From Brienomyrus brachyistius (taxonomy: Eukaryota; Chordata; Actinopteri; Osteoglossiformes; Mormyridae), in the NCBI RefSeq assembly GCF_023856365.1, contig NC_064548.1, positions 992,001 to 1,056,000 of the forward strand: a stretch of 64,000 nucleotides of DNA, read 5' to 3'. Shown piece after piece: positions 22,276-35,432 of the stretch. The first letter of the stretch is position 1. Each line of letters starts with the position of its first letter. Position numbers and translations under genes: made by a program. Under the pieces are notes generated by a model. The model was given only the letters and a program-made list of their open reading frames with translations. It was not told the DNA's origin and did no database searches.

Positions 22276-24114
22276 TAATAGTCCAAATGGCAAGTTGGTA
22301 GGGCAAGGATGTCTCTATCAGTAGAAATATGAATTTCAATTATAGGACTAACAGGACAGGAGATATCAATCAAAACGCGTTAGGGGGCGCCACGGCGCCC
22401 CCATCTGGCCGACATGGTTGGGTCGGATGATCTGAGTAGCGGGGAGGAATTGACATCATCCTACCAAGTTTCATAATTCTAGCACTTACGGTTTAGGCTG
22501 TACATTCAGTTTTAGGGCAGAAAAATAATAATAAATATAACTGCAAGCAGTGATAAGCGGTTCCAAAGCTAATGGAAAGAATAAGTGGGTAGAAATGGAG
22601 TACATGGAATAAAATGAAAAGTTCAATAATAATAGGACATAAAATAGAGACCGTAACTGCTGGGCAATGCATTTAAATAGTCAGAAAGTAGGAAATACTA
22701 CTACGATAGCATGAGAAGCTAATGGACAGAATAAGTGGGTAGACATGGAGTACACAGCATAAAATGAAAAGTTCAATGGCATAAAATGAAAACTTCAATA
22801 ATAATAGGACATGAAATAGAGACTGTAATTGCTGGCCAATGCATTTAAATAGTCAGAAAGTAGGAAACAGTACTACAATAGCATGAGATCTGACATGTTG
22901 ATGTTACAGTAGAAACGTTTAGTTAGGATAAGAAAAAGGGTGGATGAGAAACAGGAGGAAAATGTAATTGCACCTGCTTAGGAGAAATATCACCAATGTA
23001 GATCTGTCTGGTGAAGTGCCTGAGCTTGACTGAATATATGGTTTGGGATGATGGCATATGAACAGTGGCTGTAGCGCCCCTGTTTGACTGATCGGCACCA
23101 AAGTTGGTGGGTCTCTCTGGGAGGCCGTGCTACATTAGTGGGTAAAATTTGGTGAGAATCGGATGAAGAATGCCTGAGATTTAGCTGTTTGATTGAAATA
23201 GGAATTGAAATGGTTTGGCCAGCAGGTGGAGCCTGCGCTCCATGGATAAATTCTATTCAATACTTTTAGACCTTCTCAGCCAAGTTTGCTCTTAGACACA
23301 TATGAACAGTCGCCATAGCGCCCCCGTTTGACCGATCGACATCAAAGTTGAAGGGTCTGTCTGTGGGCCAGTGCTACATTAGTGGGTGAAATTTTGTGAG
23401 GATTGGATGAAGCAAGCCTGAGATTTAGCTGTTTGACCTAAGGTGGATCTTAGGAGTATACAGATAGTGGCCATAGCACCCCCGTTTGACCGATCGGCAT
23501 CAAAGTTTGAGGGTATGTCTGTAGACCAGTGCTACATAAGTGGATCAAATTTCATGAGGATTGGATGAAGCATGCCTGAGATTTAGCTGTTTGATTGAAA
23601 TCGGCTTATAAATGATGCAGGTTGGGTGTGGCTGGTGGCCATATTATACAGAAAGGTCAGGTATTTTTTAATAATCATCCCTGACGGCAGTGTCTTGATT
23701 GACTTGACACCAGAATCACTTACATGGGGTGTAGATTGTTAAAGTTATAGGAAAATTTCATTTAATCCGTTTTTAAATATCACAAGGGAATGCAGATGAC
23801 TGTTATTATGCAATACATATATCTTGATTTGGCATGACTCACAGAACTTGCAGTACAAAGGATTTTTACCAGTAATATGAGACTTGAACAGAAATGAGAT
23901 AAATGTCACTTTCACTGGTTTTGCAGGTTTAGAGACACATATTGCATTGCTGTAGCGCCCCCGTTTGACCAATCGGCACCAAATTTGGAGGGCCCTTACC
24001 CACTACCGTCCTTGATGACATATTCAAGTTTGGTAGTGATTGGCTGAGGCAGGCCTGAGATACAGCTGTCTGATTGAAGTGGGCGTGGCACCTGTATGGT
24101 CTGGATGTGGCTGG
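21378..24114 (+). repeat. Macrosatellite unit 9 (2737 bp, A type)
   Basis: No hairpin insert, full R set. The first ~900 bp continue the block shared with unit 18 (for example 'ctatctaaattt' near 22069). The match breaks near 22276, where this unit has 'cttaatagtcc' and unit 18 has 'cttcatagtcc'. Confidence 0.95.
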
Positions 24115-26956
24115 TCGCCGTACCTTATAGAAAGTTTAGGATTTTTTGAATAATTGTATACCAGGACTGTCTCCTGATTTGAATGATACCAGATTTACAT
24201 AGGTTGGTTGAAAATCCAAGGAGGTTAACGAAATGTCATGTTTTCAGACTCCTATAAAATACGCAAAAGCGGAAAGAGATAGGATGAAGTTCTACATGGC
24301 TTTGAATTTGGCATGGGCCAGTGCATTAGATAAGTAACAAATCTCAATTTTATCATTAACAGTTCAATAGAAATAAGCAGAAATGCAAATCCTGTCGCTG
24401 TAGCGCCCCCATGTGGACAATTGGTGTGGCCTTCGCAGGGATTGCTAGGGGTTAGGAGACAAATGTACAAGCCTATTTTTGTTCAGATCAGCTGTTGTTA
24501 AGCCTGTCAAAGGCCTGTCAGAATGCTGCTTGATTTTGATTGGCTGATGGTGGCTAGGGTTTTATGACTAATGACTGCCCTGATAGATTCCTGACCTCAG
24601 GCTTCAGAGTAGTACATGTATGCCAAATTTCATTTGGATCGGTCAAGGAAGTCAGGAGATATTGGCAGTTTTTAGTTGTAGCGCCCCCTATTGACGAAAT
24701 GCGGCCCGCCTTCAACAGTGTCCCCAGAATGGGGTACGGAGATAGGATTTCAAATTTGGTGAAGGTAGGCTAAGGTATGGCCAAGTTATAACAGTCAGAC
24801 CAATACTGGCTAAATTTACGTAGACTTTGGGCGTGGCTAGTGGCCGTATGATAGACCAATATCAGGGTTATTTGAATTATTATTCATCAGCTCAGAGACC
24901 TGATCGGTTTGATACCTCATTTGTCTGATTCCGTCAGACGGTGTAGGAATTACAAGCAAAAGTAGGTTTTGCAAATTATGCAAAGTAGCAAAAAATCTAA
25001 GTAGGCGGAGCTTCATAGTCCAAATGGCAAGTTGGTAGGGCAAGGATGTCTCTATCAGTAGAAATATGAATTTCAATTATAGGACTAACAGGACAGGAGA
25101 TATCAATCAAAACGCGTTAGAGGGCGCCACGGCGCCCCCATCTGGCCGACATGGTTGGGTCGGATTATCTGAGTAGCGGGGAGGAATTGACATCATCGTA
25201 CCAAGTTTCATAATTCTAGCACTTACGGTTTAGGCTGTACATTCAGTTTTAGGGCAGAAAAATAATAATAATAATAATAATCCTAAGAAAAACAATAAGG
25301 TTCCATAGCACTTCGTGCTTTGGAACCTTAATAATCCTAAGAAAAACAATAAGGTTCCATTGCACTTCGTGCTTTGGAACCTTAATAAATATAACTGCAA
25401 GCAGTGATAAGCGGTTCCAAAGCTAATGGAAAGAATAAGTGGGTAGAAATGGAGTACATGGAATAAAATGAAAAGTTCAATAATAATAGGACATAAAATA
25501 GAGACCGTAACTGCTGGGCAATGCATTTAAATAGTCAGAAAGTAGGAAATACTACTACGATAGCATGAGAAGCTAATGGACAGAATAAGTGGGTAGACAT
25601 GGAGTACACAGCATAAAATGAAAAGTTCAATGGCATAAAATGAAAAGTTCCATAATAATAGGACATGAAATAGAGACTGTAATTGCTGGCCAATGCATTT
25701 AAATAGTCAGAAAGTAGGAAACAGTACTACAATAGCATGAGATCTGACATGTTGATGTTACAGTAGAAACGTTTAGTTAGGATAAGAAAAAGGGTGGATG
25801 AGAAACAGGAGGAAAATGTAATTGCACCTGCTTAGGAGAAATATCACCAATGTAGATCTGTCTGGTGAAGTGCCTGAGCTTGACTGAATATATGGTTTGG
25901 GATGATGGCATATGAACAGTGGCTGTAGCGCCCCTGTTTGACTGATCGGCACCAAAGTTGGTGGGTCTCTCTGGGACATTAGTGGGTAAAATTTGGTGAG
26001 AATCGGATGAAGAATGCCTGAGATTTAGCTGTTTGATTGAAATAGGAATTGAAATGGTTTGGCCAGCAGGTGGAGCCTGCGCTCCATGGATAAATTCTAT
26101 TCAATATTTTTAGGCCTTCTCAGCCAAGTTTTCTCTTAGACACATATGAACAGTCGCCATAGCGCCCCCGTTTGACTGATCGACATCAAAGTTGGAGGGT
26201 CTGTCTGTGGGCCAGTGCTACATTAGTGGGTGAAATTTTGTGAGGATTGGATGAAGCAAGCCTGAGATTTAGCTGTTTGACCTAAGGTGGATCTTAGGAG
26301 TATACAGATAGTGGCCATAGCACCCCCGTTTGACCGATCGGCATCAAAGTTTGAGGGTATGTCTGTAGACCAGGGCTACATAAGTGGATCAAATTTCGTG
26401 AGGATTGGATGAAGCATGCCTGAGATTTAGCTGTTTGATTGAAATCGGCTTATAAATGATGCAGGTTGGGTGTGGCTGGTGGCCATATTATACAGAAAGG
26501 TCAGGTATTTTTTAATAATCATCCCTGACGGCAGTGTCTTGATTGACTAGACACCAGAATCACTTACATGATGTGTAGATTGTTAAAGTTATAGGAATAT
26601 TTCATTTAATCAGTTTTTAACTATCACAAGGGAATGCAGATGACTGTTATTATGCAATACATATATCCTGATTTGGCATGACTCACAGAACTTGCAGTAC
26701 AAAGGATTTTTACCAGTAATATGAGACTTGAACAGAAATGAGATAAATGTCACTTTCACTGGTTTTGCAGGTTTAGAGACATATTGCATTGCTGTAGCGC
26801 CCCCGTTTGACCAATCGGCACCAAATTTGGAGGGCCCTTACCCACTACCGTCCTTGATGACATATTCAAGTTTGGTAGTGATTGGCTGAGGCAGGCCTGA
26901 GATACAGCTGTCTGATTGAAGTGGGCGTGGCACCTGTATGGTCTGGATGTGGCTGG
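24115..26956 (+). repeat. Macrosatellite unit 10 (2842 bp, A type, two hairpin inserts)
   Basis: Carries a 10-bp deletion in R4 ('ctgggacattag' at about 25972) shared only with units 12 and 22, plus 'gttccataata' in P2 (about 25647). From the AAT tract it matches unit 22 (offset 33398) and unit 12 (offset 5433). Confidence 0.95.
25261..25389 (+). repeat. (AAT)n tract with two hairpin inserts, unit 10
   Basis: Two inserts, one of the 'ccatagcac' class and one of the 'ccattgcac' class. Different insert classes side by side argue against simple slippage of one copy. Confidence 0.9.
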
Positions 26957-28103
26957 TCGCCGTACCTTATAGAAAGTTTAGGATTTTTTGAATAATTGTG
27001 TACCAGGACTGTCTCCTGATTTGAATGATACCAGATTTACATAGGTTGGTTGAAAATCCAAGGAGGTTAACGAAATGTCATGTTTTTAGACTCCTATAAA
27101 ATACGCAAAAGCGGAAAGAGATAGGATGAAGTTCTACATGGATTTGAATTTGCCATGGGCCAGTGCATTAGATAAGTAACAAATCTCAATTTTATCATTA
27201 ACAGTTCAATAGAAATAAGCAGAAATGCAAATCCTGTCGCTGTAGCGCCCCCATGTGGACAATTGGTGTGGCCTTCGCAGGGATTGCTAGGGGTTAGGAG
27301 ACAAATGTACAAGCCTATTTTTGTTCATATCAGCTGTTGTTAAGCCTGTCAAAGGCCTGTCAGAATGCTGCTTGATTTTGATTGGCTGATGGTGGCTAGG
27401 GTTTTATGACTAATGACTGCCCTGATAGATTCCTGACCTCAGGCTTCAGAGTAGTACATGTATGCCAAATTTCATTTGGATCGGTCAAGGAAGTCAGGAG
27501 ATATTGGCAGTTTTTAGTTGTAGCGCCCCATATTGACGAAATGCGGCCCGCCTTCAACAGTGTCCCCAGAATGGGGTACGGAGATAGGATTTCAAATTTG
27601 GTGAAGGTAGGCTAAGGTATGGCCAAGTTATAACAGTCAGACCAATACTGGCTAAATTTACGTAGACTTTGGGCGTGGCTAGTGGCTGTATGATAGACCA
27701 ATATCAGGGTTATTTGAATTATTATTCATCAGCTCAGAGACCTGATCGGTTTGATACCTCATTTGTCTGATTCCGTCAGACGGTGTAGGAATTACAAGCA
27801 AAAGTAGGTTTTGCAAATTATGCAAATTAGCAAAAAATCTAAGTAGGCGGAGCTTCATAGTCCAAATGGCAAGTTGGTAGGGCAAGGATGTCTCTATCAG
27901 TAGAAATATGAATTTCAATTATAGGACTAACAGGACAGGAGATATCAATCAAAACGCGTTAGAGGGCGCCACGGCGCCCCCATCTGGCCGACATGGTTGG
28001 GTCGGATGATCTGAGTAGCGGGGAGGAATTGACATCATCCTACCAAGTTTCATAATTCTAGCACTTACGGTTTAGGCTGTACATTCAGTTTTAGGGCAGA
28101 AAA
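25387..28103 (+). repeat. Long-range near-identical block III, left copy
   Basis: Matches 58785-61501 (offset 33398) from AAT tract to AAT tract, with the shared 10-bp R4 deletion, 'gttccataata' and 'gcgccccatattg'. A handful of substitutions differ. Confidence 0.88.
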
Positions 28104-28310
28104 ATAATAATAAATATAACTGCAAGCAGTGATAAATGGTTCCAAAGCTAATGGACAGAATAAGTGCGTAGACATGGAGTACATAGCATAAAATGAAAAG
28201 TTCAATAATAATGGGACATGAAATAGAGACTGTATTTGCTGGCCAATGCATTTAAATAGTCTGAAAGTAGGAAATACTACTACAATAGCATGAGAAGCTA
28301 ATGGACAGAA

Positions 28311-28600
28311 TAGGCTGCTCATTTAGACAGAAGAAAGGCTGAAAGTATTCAATGGCATTTTATAAATGTAGCAAGGGCTCCACCTGCTGGATAATTTATT
28401 ACAAAATTGCAATTCCTGCAGTTTACACAGCCTAAAGTATAATTGAAGGCTGATAAATTTGTAAAAGTCAGATGGCAGGACAATAAAAGGAAATTGAAAA
28501 TATGGACTCAGATGAAGGAGTGGGTGATTAATCTTTGAATGTTTGATGGAAAATAAGGATATTTCAGCTGAATTAACTAAGGTGGGTCTTAGACATATAT
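28311..28600 (+). other. B-type variable segment, unit 11
   Basis: Fourth and last B segment in the window. Private changes include 'aaatgtagcaagg' near 28365 and 'caggacaataaaag' near 28477. Confidence 0.88.
28332..28416 (-). repeat. Inverted copy of the R4-R5 spacer, in the unit 11 B segment
   Basis: Same inverted relation as in unit 2; its forward partner lies at 28742-28818. The core CCAGCAGGTGGAGC is intact on the minus strand here, giving a CTCF-like core facing the opposite way to its partner. Confidence 0.75.
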
Positions 28601-28741
28601 GAACAGTGGCTGTAGCGCCCCCGTTTGACTGATCGGCACCAATGTTGGTTGGTCTCTCTGGGAGGCCGTGCTACATTAGTGGGTAAAATTTGGTGAGAAT
28701 CGGATGAAGCATGCCTGAGATTTAGCTGTTTGATTGAAATA

Positions 28742-28818
28742 GGAATTGAAATGGTTTGGCCAGCAGGTGGAGCCTGCGCTCCATGGATAAATTCTATTCA
28801 ATATTTTTAGGCCTTCTC
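28742..28818 (+). repeat. Forward partner of the inverted copy, unit 11
   Basis: Plus-strand counterpart of 28332-28416; both copies are present only in the B-type units with a full R set (2 and 11). Confidence 0.75.
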
Positions 28819-29655
28819 AGCCAAGTTTGCTCTTAGACACATATGAACAGTCGCCATAGCGCCCCCGTTTGACCGATCGACATCAAAGTTGGAGGGTCTG
28901 TCTGTGGGCCAGTGCTACATTAGTGGGTGAAATTTTGTGAGGATTGGATGAAGCAAGCCTGAGATTTAGCTGTTTGACCTAAGGTGGATCTTAGGAGTAT
29001 ACAGATAGTGGCCATAGCACCCCCGTTTGACCGATCGGCATCAAAGTTTGAGGGTATGTCTGAAGACCAGTGCTACATAAGTGGATCAAATTTCGTGAGG
29101 ATTGGATGAAGCATGCCTGAGATTTAGCTGTTTGATTGAAATCGGCTTATAAATGATGCAGGTTGGGTGTGGCTGGTGGCCATATTATACAGAAAGGTCA
29201 GGTATTTTTTAATAATCATCCCTGACGGCAGTGTCTTGATTGACTTGACACCAGAATCACTTACATGGGGTGTAGATTGTTAAAGTTATAGGAATATTTC
29301 ATTTAATCCGTTTTTAAATATCACAAGGGAATGCAGATGACTGTTATTATTCAATACATATATCTTGATTTGGCATGACTCACAGAACTTGCAATACAAA
29401 GGATTTTTACCAGTAATGTGAGACTTGAACAGAAATGAGATAAATGTCACTTTCACTGGTTTTGCAGGTTTAGAGACACATATTGCATTGCTGTAGCGCC
29501 CCCGTTTGACCAATCGGCACCAAATTTGGAGGGCCCTTACCCACTACCGTCCTTGATGACATATTCAAGTTTGGTCGTGATTGGCTGAGGCAGGCCTGAG
29601 ATACAGCTGTCTGATTGAAGTGGGCGTGGCACCTGTATGGTCTGGATGTGGCTGG

Positions 29656-32389
29656 TCGCCGTACCTTATAGAAAGTTTAGGATTTTTTGAATAATTGTAT
29701 ACCAGGACTGTCTCCTGATTTGAATGATATCAGATTTACATAGGTTGGTTGAAAATCCAAGGAGGTTAACGAAATGTCATGTTTTCAGACTCCTATAAAA
29801 TACGCAAAAGCGGAAAGAGATAGGATGAAGTTCTACATGGCTTTGAATTTGGCATGGGCCAGTGCATTAGATAAGTAACAAATCTCAATTTTATCATTAA
29901 CAGTTCAATAGAAATAAGCAGAAATGCAAATCCTGTCGCTGTAGCGCCCCCATGTGGACAATTGGTGTGGCCTTCGCAGGGATTGCTAGTGGTTAGGAGA
30001 CAAATGTACAAGCCTATTTTTGTTCAGATCAGCTGTTGTTAAGCCTGTCAAAGGCCTGTCAGAATGCTGCTTGATTTTGATTGGCTGATGGTGGCTAGGG
30101 TTTTATGATTAATGACTGCCCTGATAGATACCTGACCTCAGGCTTCAGAGTAGTACATGTATGCCAAATTTCATTTGGATCGGTAAAGGCAGTCAGGAGA
30201 TATTGGCAGTTTTTAGTTGTAGCGCCCCCTATTGACGAAATGCGGCCCGCCTTCAACAGTGTCCCCAGAATGGGGTACGGGGATAGGATTTAAAATTTGG
30301 TGAAGGTAGGCTAGGGTATGGCCAAGTTATAACAGTCAGACCAATACTAGCTAAATTTAGGTAGTCTTTGGGCGTGGCTAGTGGCTGTATCATACACAAA
30401 TGTCAGGGTTATTTGAATGACTATGGATCAGCTCACAGACCTGATCAGTTTGATACCTCATTTGTCTGATTCCGTCAGACGGTGTAGGAATTACAAGCAA
30501 AAGTAGGTTTTGCAAATTATGCAAATTAGCAAAAAATCTAAGTAGGCGGAGCTTAATAGTCCAAATGGCAAGTTGGTAGGGCAAGGATGTCTCTATCAGT
30601 AGAAATATGAATTTCAATTATAGGACTAACAGGACAGGAGATATCAATCAAAACACGTTAGGGGGCGTCACGGCGCCCCCATCTGGCCGACATGGTTGGG
30701 TCGGATTATCTGAGTAGCGGGGAGGAATTGACATCATCCTACCAAGTTTCATAATTCTAGCACTTACAGTTTGGGCTGCCCATTCAGTTTTAGGGCAGAA
30801 AAATAATAATAATAATAATAAATATAACTGCAAGCAGTGATAAGCGGTTCCAAAGCTAATGGAAAGAATAAGTGGGTAGAAATGGAGTACATGGAATAAA
30901 ATGAAAAGTTCAATAATAATAGGACATAAAATAGAGACCGTAACTGCTGGGCAATGCATTTAAATAGTCAGAAAGTAGGAAATACTACTACGATAGCATG
31001 AGAAGCTAATGGACAGAATAAGTGGGTAGACATGGAGTACACAGCATAAAATGAAAAGTTCAATGGCATAAAATGAAAAGTTCCATAATAATAGGACATG
31101 AAATAGAGACTGTAATTGCTGGCCAATGCATTTAAATAGTCAGAAAGTAGGAAACAGTACTACAATAGCATGAGATCTGACATGTTGATGTTACAGTAGA
31201 AACGTTTAGTTAGGATAAGAAAAAGGGTGGATGAGAAACAGGAGGAAAATGTAATTGCACCTGCTTAGGAGAAATATCACCAATGTAGATCTGTCTGGTG
31301 AAGTGCCTGAGCTTGACTGAATATATGGTTTGGGATGATGGCATATGAACAGTGGCTGTAGCGCCCCTGTTTGACTGATCGGCACCAAAGTTGGTGGGTC
31401 TCTCTGGGACATTAGTGGGTAAAATTTGGTGAGAATCGGATGAAGAATGCCTGAGATTTAGCTGTTTGATTGAAATAGGAATTGAAATGGTTTGGCCAGC
31501 AGGTGGAGCCTGCGCTCCATGGATAAATTCTATTCAATATTTTTAGGCCTTCTCAGCCAAGTTTTCTCTTAGACACATATGAACAGTCGCCATAGCGCCC
31601 CCGTTTGACCGATCGACATCAAAGTTGGAGCGTCTGTCTGTGGGCCAGTGCTACATTAGTGGGTGAAATTTTGTGAGGATTGGATGAAGCAAGCCTGAGA
31701 TTTAGCTGTTTGACCTAAGGTGGATCTTAGGAGTATACAGATAGTGGCCATAGCACCCCCGTTTGACCGATCGGCATCAAAGTTTGAGGGTATGTCTGTA
31801 GACCAGGGCTACATAAGTGGATCAAATTTCGTGAGGATTGGATGAAGCATGCCTGAGATTTAGCTGTTTGATTGAAATCGGCTTATAAATGATGCAGGTT
31901 GGGTGTGGCTGGTGGCCATATTATACAGAAAGGTCAGGTATTTTTTAATAATCATCCCTGACGGCAGTGTCTTGATTGACTTGACACCAGAATCACTTAC
32001 ATGATGTGTAGATTGTTAAAGTTATAGGAATATTTCATTTAATCAGTTTTTAACTATCACAAGGGAATGCAGATGACTGTTATTATGCAATACATATATC
32101 CTGATTTGGCATGACTCACAGAACTTGCAGTACAAAGGATTTTTACCAGTAATATGAGACTTGAACAGAAATGAGATAAATGTCACTTTCACTGGTTTTG
32201 CAGGTTTAGAGACATATTGCATTGCTGTAGCGCCCCCGTTTGACCAATCGGCACCAAATTTGGAGGGCCCTTACCCACTACCGTCCTTGATGACATATTC
32301 AAGTTTGGTAGTGATTGGCTGAGGCAGGCCTGAGATACAGCTGTCTGATTGAAGTGGGCGTGGCACCTGTATGGTCTGGATGTGGCTGG
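29656..32389 (+). repeat. Macrosatellite unit 12 (2734 bp, A type)
   Basis: Pure AAT run without hairpin insert. The variant 'cagtttgggctgcccattc' before the tract (about 30767) is shared with unit 20, while the sequence after the tract follows units 10 and 22, including the 10-bp R4 deletion. The GC palindrome is disrupted to 'ggggcgtcacggc' (about 30662). Confidence 0.95.
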
Positions 32390-35300
32390 TCGCCGTACCT
32401 TATAGAAAGTTTAGGATTTTTTGAATAATTGTGTACCAGGACTGTCTCCTGATTTGAATGATACCAGATTTACATAGGTTGGTTGAAAATCCAAGGAGGT
32501 TAACGAAATGTCATGTTTTTAGACTCCTATAAAATACGCAAAAGCGGAAAGAGATAGGATGAAGTTCTACATGGATTTGAATTTGCCATGGGCCAGTGCA
32601 TTAGATAAGTAACAAATCTCAATTTTATCATTAACAGTTCAATAGAAATAAGCAGAAATGCAAATCCTGTCGCTGTAGCGCCCCCATGTGGACAATTGGT
32701 GTGGCCTTCGCAGGGATTGCTAGGGGTTAGGAGACAAATGTACAAGCCTATTTTTGTTCAGATCAGCTGTTGTTAAGCCTGTCAAAGGCCTGTCAGAATG
32801 CTGCTTGATTTTGATTGGCTGATGGTGGCTAGGGTTTTATGATTAATGACTGCCCTGATAGATACCTGACCTCAGGCTTCAGAGTAGTACATGTATGCCA
32901 AATTTCATTTGGATCGGTAAAGGCAGTCAGGAGATATTGGCAGTTTTTAGTTGTAGCGCCCCCTATTGACGAAATGCGGCCCGCCTTCAACAGTGTCCCC
33001 AGAATGGGGTACGGGGATAGGATTTAAAATTTGGTGAAGGTAGGCTAGGGTATGGCCAAGTTATAACAGTCAGACCAATACTAGCTAAATTTAGGTAGTC
33101 TTTGGGCGTGGCTAGTGGCTGTATCATACACAAATGTCAGGGTTATTTGAATGATTATGGATCAGCTCAGAGACCTGATCGGTTTGATACCTCATTTGTC
33201 TGATTCCGTCAGACGGTGTAGGAATTACAAGCAAAAGTAGGTTTTGCAAATTATGCAAATTAGCAAAAAATCTAAGTAGGCGGAGCTTCATAGTCCAAAT
33301 GGCAAGTTGGTAGGGCAAGGATGTCTCTATCAGTAGAAATATGAATTTCAATTATAGGACTAACAGGACAGGAGATATCAATCAAAACGCGTTAGAGGGC
33401 GCCACGGCGCCCCCATCTGGCCGACATGGTTGGGTCGGATGATCTGAGTAGCGGGGAGGAATTGACATCATCCTACCAAGTTTCATAATTCTAGCACTTA
33501 CGGTTTAGGCTGTACATTCAGTTTTAGGGCAGAAAAATAATAATAATAATCCTAAGAAAAACAATAAGGTTCCATTGCACTTCGTGCTTTGGAACCTTAA
33601 TAATAATAATCCTAAGAAAAACAATAAGTTTCCAATGCACTTCGTGCTTTGGAACCTTAATAATCCTAAGAAAAACAATAAGGTTCCATAGCACTTCGTG
33701 CTTTGGAACCTTAATAATAATAATAATAATCCTAAGAAAAACAATAAGGTTCCATAGCACTTCGTGCTTTGGAACCTTAATAATAATAATAATAATAATC
33801 CTAAGAAAAACAATAAGTTTCCAATGCACTTCGTGCTTTGGAACCTTAATAAATATAACTGCAAGCAGTGATAAGCGGTTCCAAAGCTAATGGAAAGAAT
33901 AAGTGGGTAGAAATAGAGTACATGGAATAAAATGAAAAGTTCAATAATAATAGGACATAAAATAGAGACCGTAACTGCTGGGCAATGCATTTAAATAGTC
34001 AGAAAGTAGGAAATACTACTACGATAGCATGAGAAGCTAATGGACAGAATAAGTGGGTAGACATGGAGTACACAGCATAAAATGAAAAGTTCAATGGCAT
34101 AAAATGAAAAGTTCAATAATAATAGGACATGAAATAGAGACTGTAATTGCTGGCCAATGCATTTAAATAGTCAGAAAGTAGGAAACAGTACTACAATAGC
34201 ATGAGATCTGACATGTTGATGTTACAGTAGAAACGTTTAGTTAGGATAAGAAAAAGGGTGGATGAGAAACAGGAGGAAAATGTAATTGCACCTGCTTAGG
34301 AGAAATATCACCAATGTAGATCTGTCTGGTGAAGTGCCTGAGCTTGACTGAATATATGGTTTGGGATGATGGCATATGAACAGTGGCTGTAGCGCCCCTG
34401 TTTGACTGATCGGCACCAAAGTTGGTGGGTCTCTCTGGGAGGCCGTGCTACATTAGTGGGTAAAATTTGGTGAGAATCGGATGAAGAATGCCTGAGATTT
34501 AGCTGTTTGATTGAAATAGGAATTGAAATGGTTTGGCCAGCAGGTGGAGCCTGCGCTCCATGGATAAATTCTATTCAATACTTTTAGGCCTTCTCAGCCA
34601 AGTTTGCTCTTAGACACATATGAACAGTCGCCATAGCGCCCCCGTTTGACCGATCGACATCAAAGTTGGAGGGTCTGTCTGTGGGCCAGTGCTACATTAG
34701 TGGGTGAAATTTTGTGAGGATTGGATGAAGCAAGCCTGAGATTTAGCTGTTTGACCTAAGGTGGATCTTAGGAGTATACAGATAGTGGCCATAGCACCCC
34801 CGTTTGACCGATCGGCATCAAAGTTTGAGGGTATGTCTGTAGACCAGTGCTACATAAGTGGATCAAATTTCGTGAGGATTGGATGAAGCATGCCTGAGAT
34901 TTAGCTGTTTGATTGAAATCGGCTTATAAATGATGCAGGTTGGGTGTGGCTGGTGGCCATATTATACAGAAAGGTCAGGTATTTTTTAATAATCATCCCT
35001 GACGGCAGTGTCGTGATTGACTTGACACCAGAATCACTTACATGGGGTGTAGATTGTTAAAGTTATAGGAATATTTCATTTAATCCGTTTTTAAATATCA
35101 CAAGGGAATGCAGATGACTGTTATTATGCAATACATATATCTTGATTTGGCATGACTCACAGAACTTGCAATACAAAGGATTTTTACCAGTAATATGAGA
35201 CTTGAACAGAAATGAGATAAATGTCACTTTCACTGGTTTTGCAGGTTTAGAGACACATATTGCATTGCTGTAGCGCCCCCGTTTGACCAATCGGCACCAA

Positions 35301-35432
35301 ATTTGGAGGGCCCTTACCCACTACCGTCCTTGATGACATATTCAAGTTTGGTAGTGATTGGCTGAGGCAGGCCTGAGATACAGCTGTCTGATTGAAGTGG
35401 GCGTGGCACCTGTATGGTCTGGATGTGGCTGG
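32390..35432 (+). repeat. Macrosatellite unit 13 (3043 bp, A type, five hairpin inserts)
   Basis: Longest unit without a SINE. The extra length is the (AAT)n/hairpin cluster at 33537-33853. P1, P2, A segment and R4-R7 are all present. The first ~350 bp follow units 10/11 and then switch lineage near 32765. Confidence 0.95.
33537..33853 (+). repeat. (AAT)n tract with five hairpin inserts, unit 13
   Basis: Inserts start at 33551, 33611, 33665, 33731 and 33800 (spacings 60, 54, 66, 69). They mix three sequence classes (ccattgcac, tttccaatgcac, ccatagcac). Because 48 and AAT are both multiples of three, one minus-strand frame stays open for 161 codons; it is a repeat artefact with no start or composition support. 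Confidence 0.93.

Larger units (their letters stand above)
26957..29655 (+). repeat. Macrosatellite unit 11 (2699 bp, B type, one P repeat lost)
   Basis: The first ~1150 bp match unit 23 (C2 reads 'gcgccccatattg'). After the AAT tract it becomes a B-type unit related to unit 2, with only one P repeat and full R4-R7. It carries both orientations of the CCAGCAGGTGGAGC element. Confidence 0.95.

Noticed and set aside
33505..33990. 161-codon open frame on the minus strand, longest in the window (159 codons in unit 17)
   Set aside because: It is made of translated hairpin inserts and AAT runs. The inserts are 48 bp and all spacings are multiples of three, so the frame stays open automatically. 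Length follows the insert count, and a second overlapping frame is open as well.
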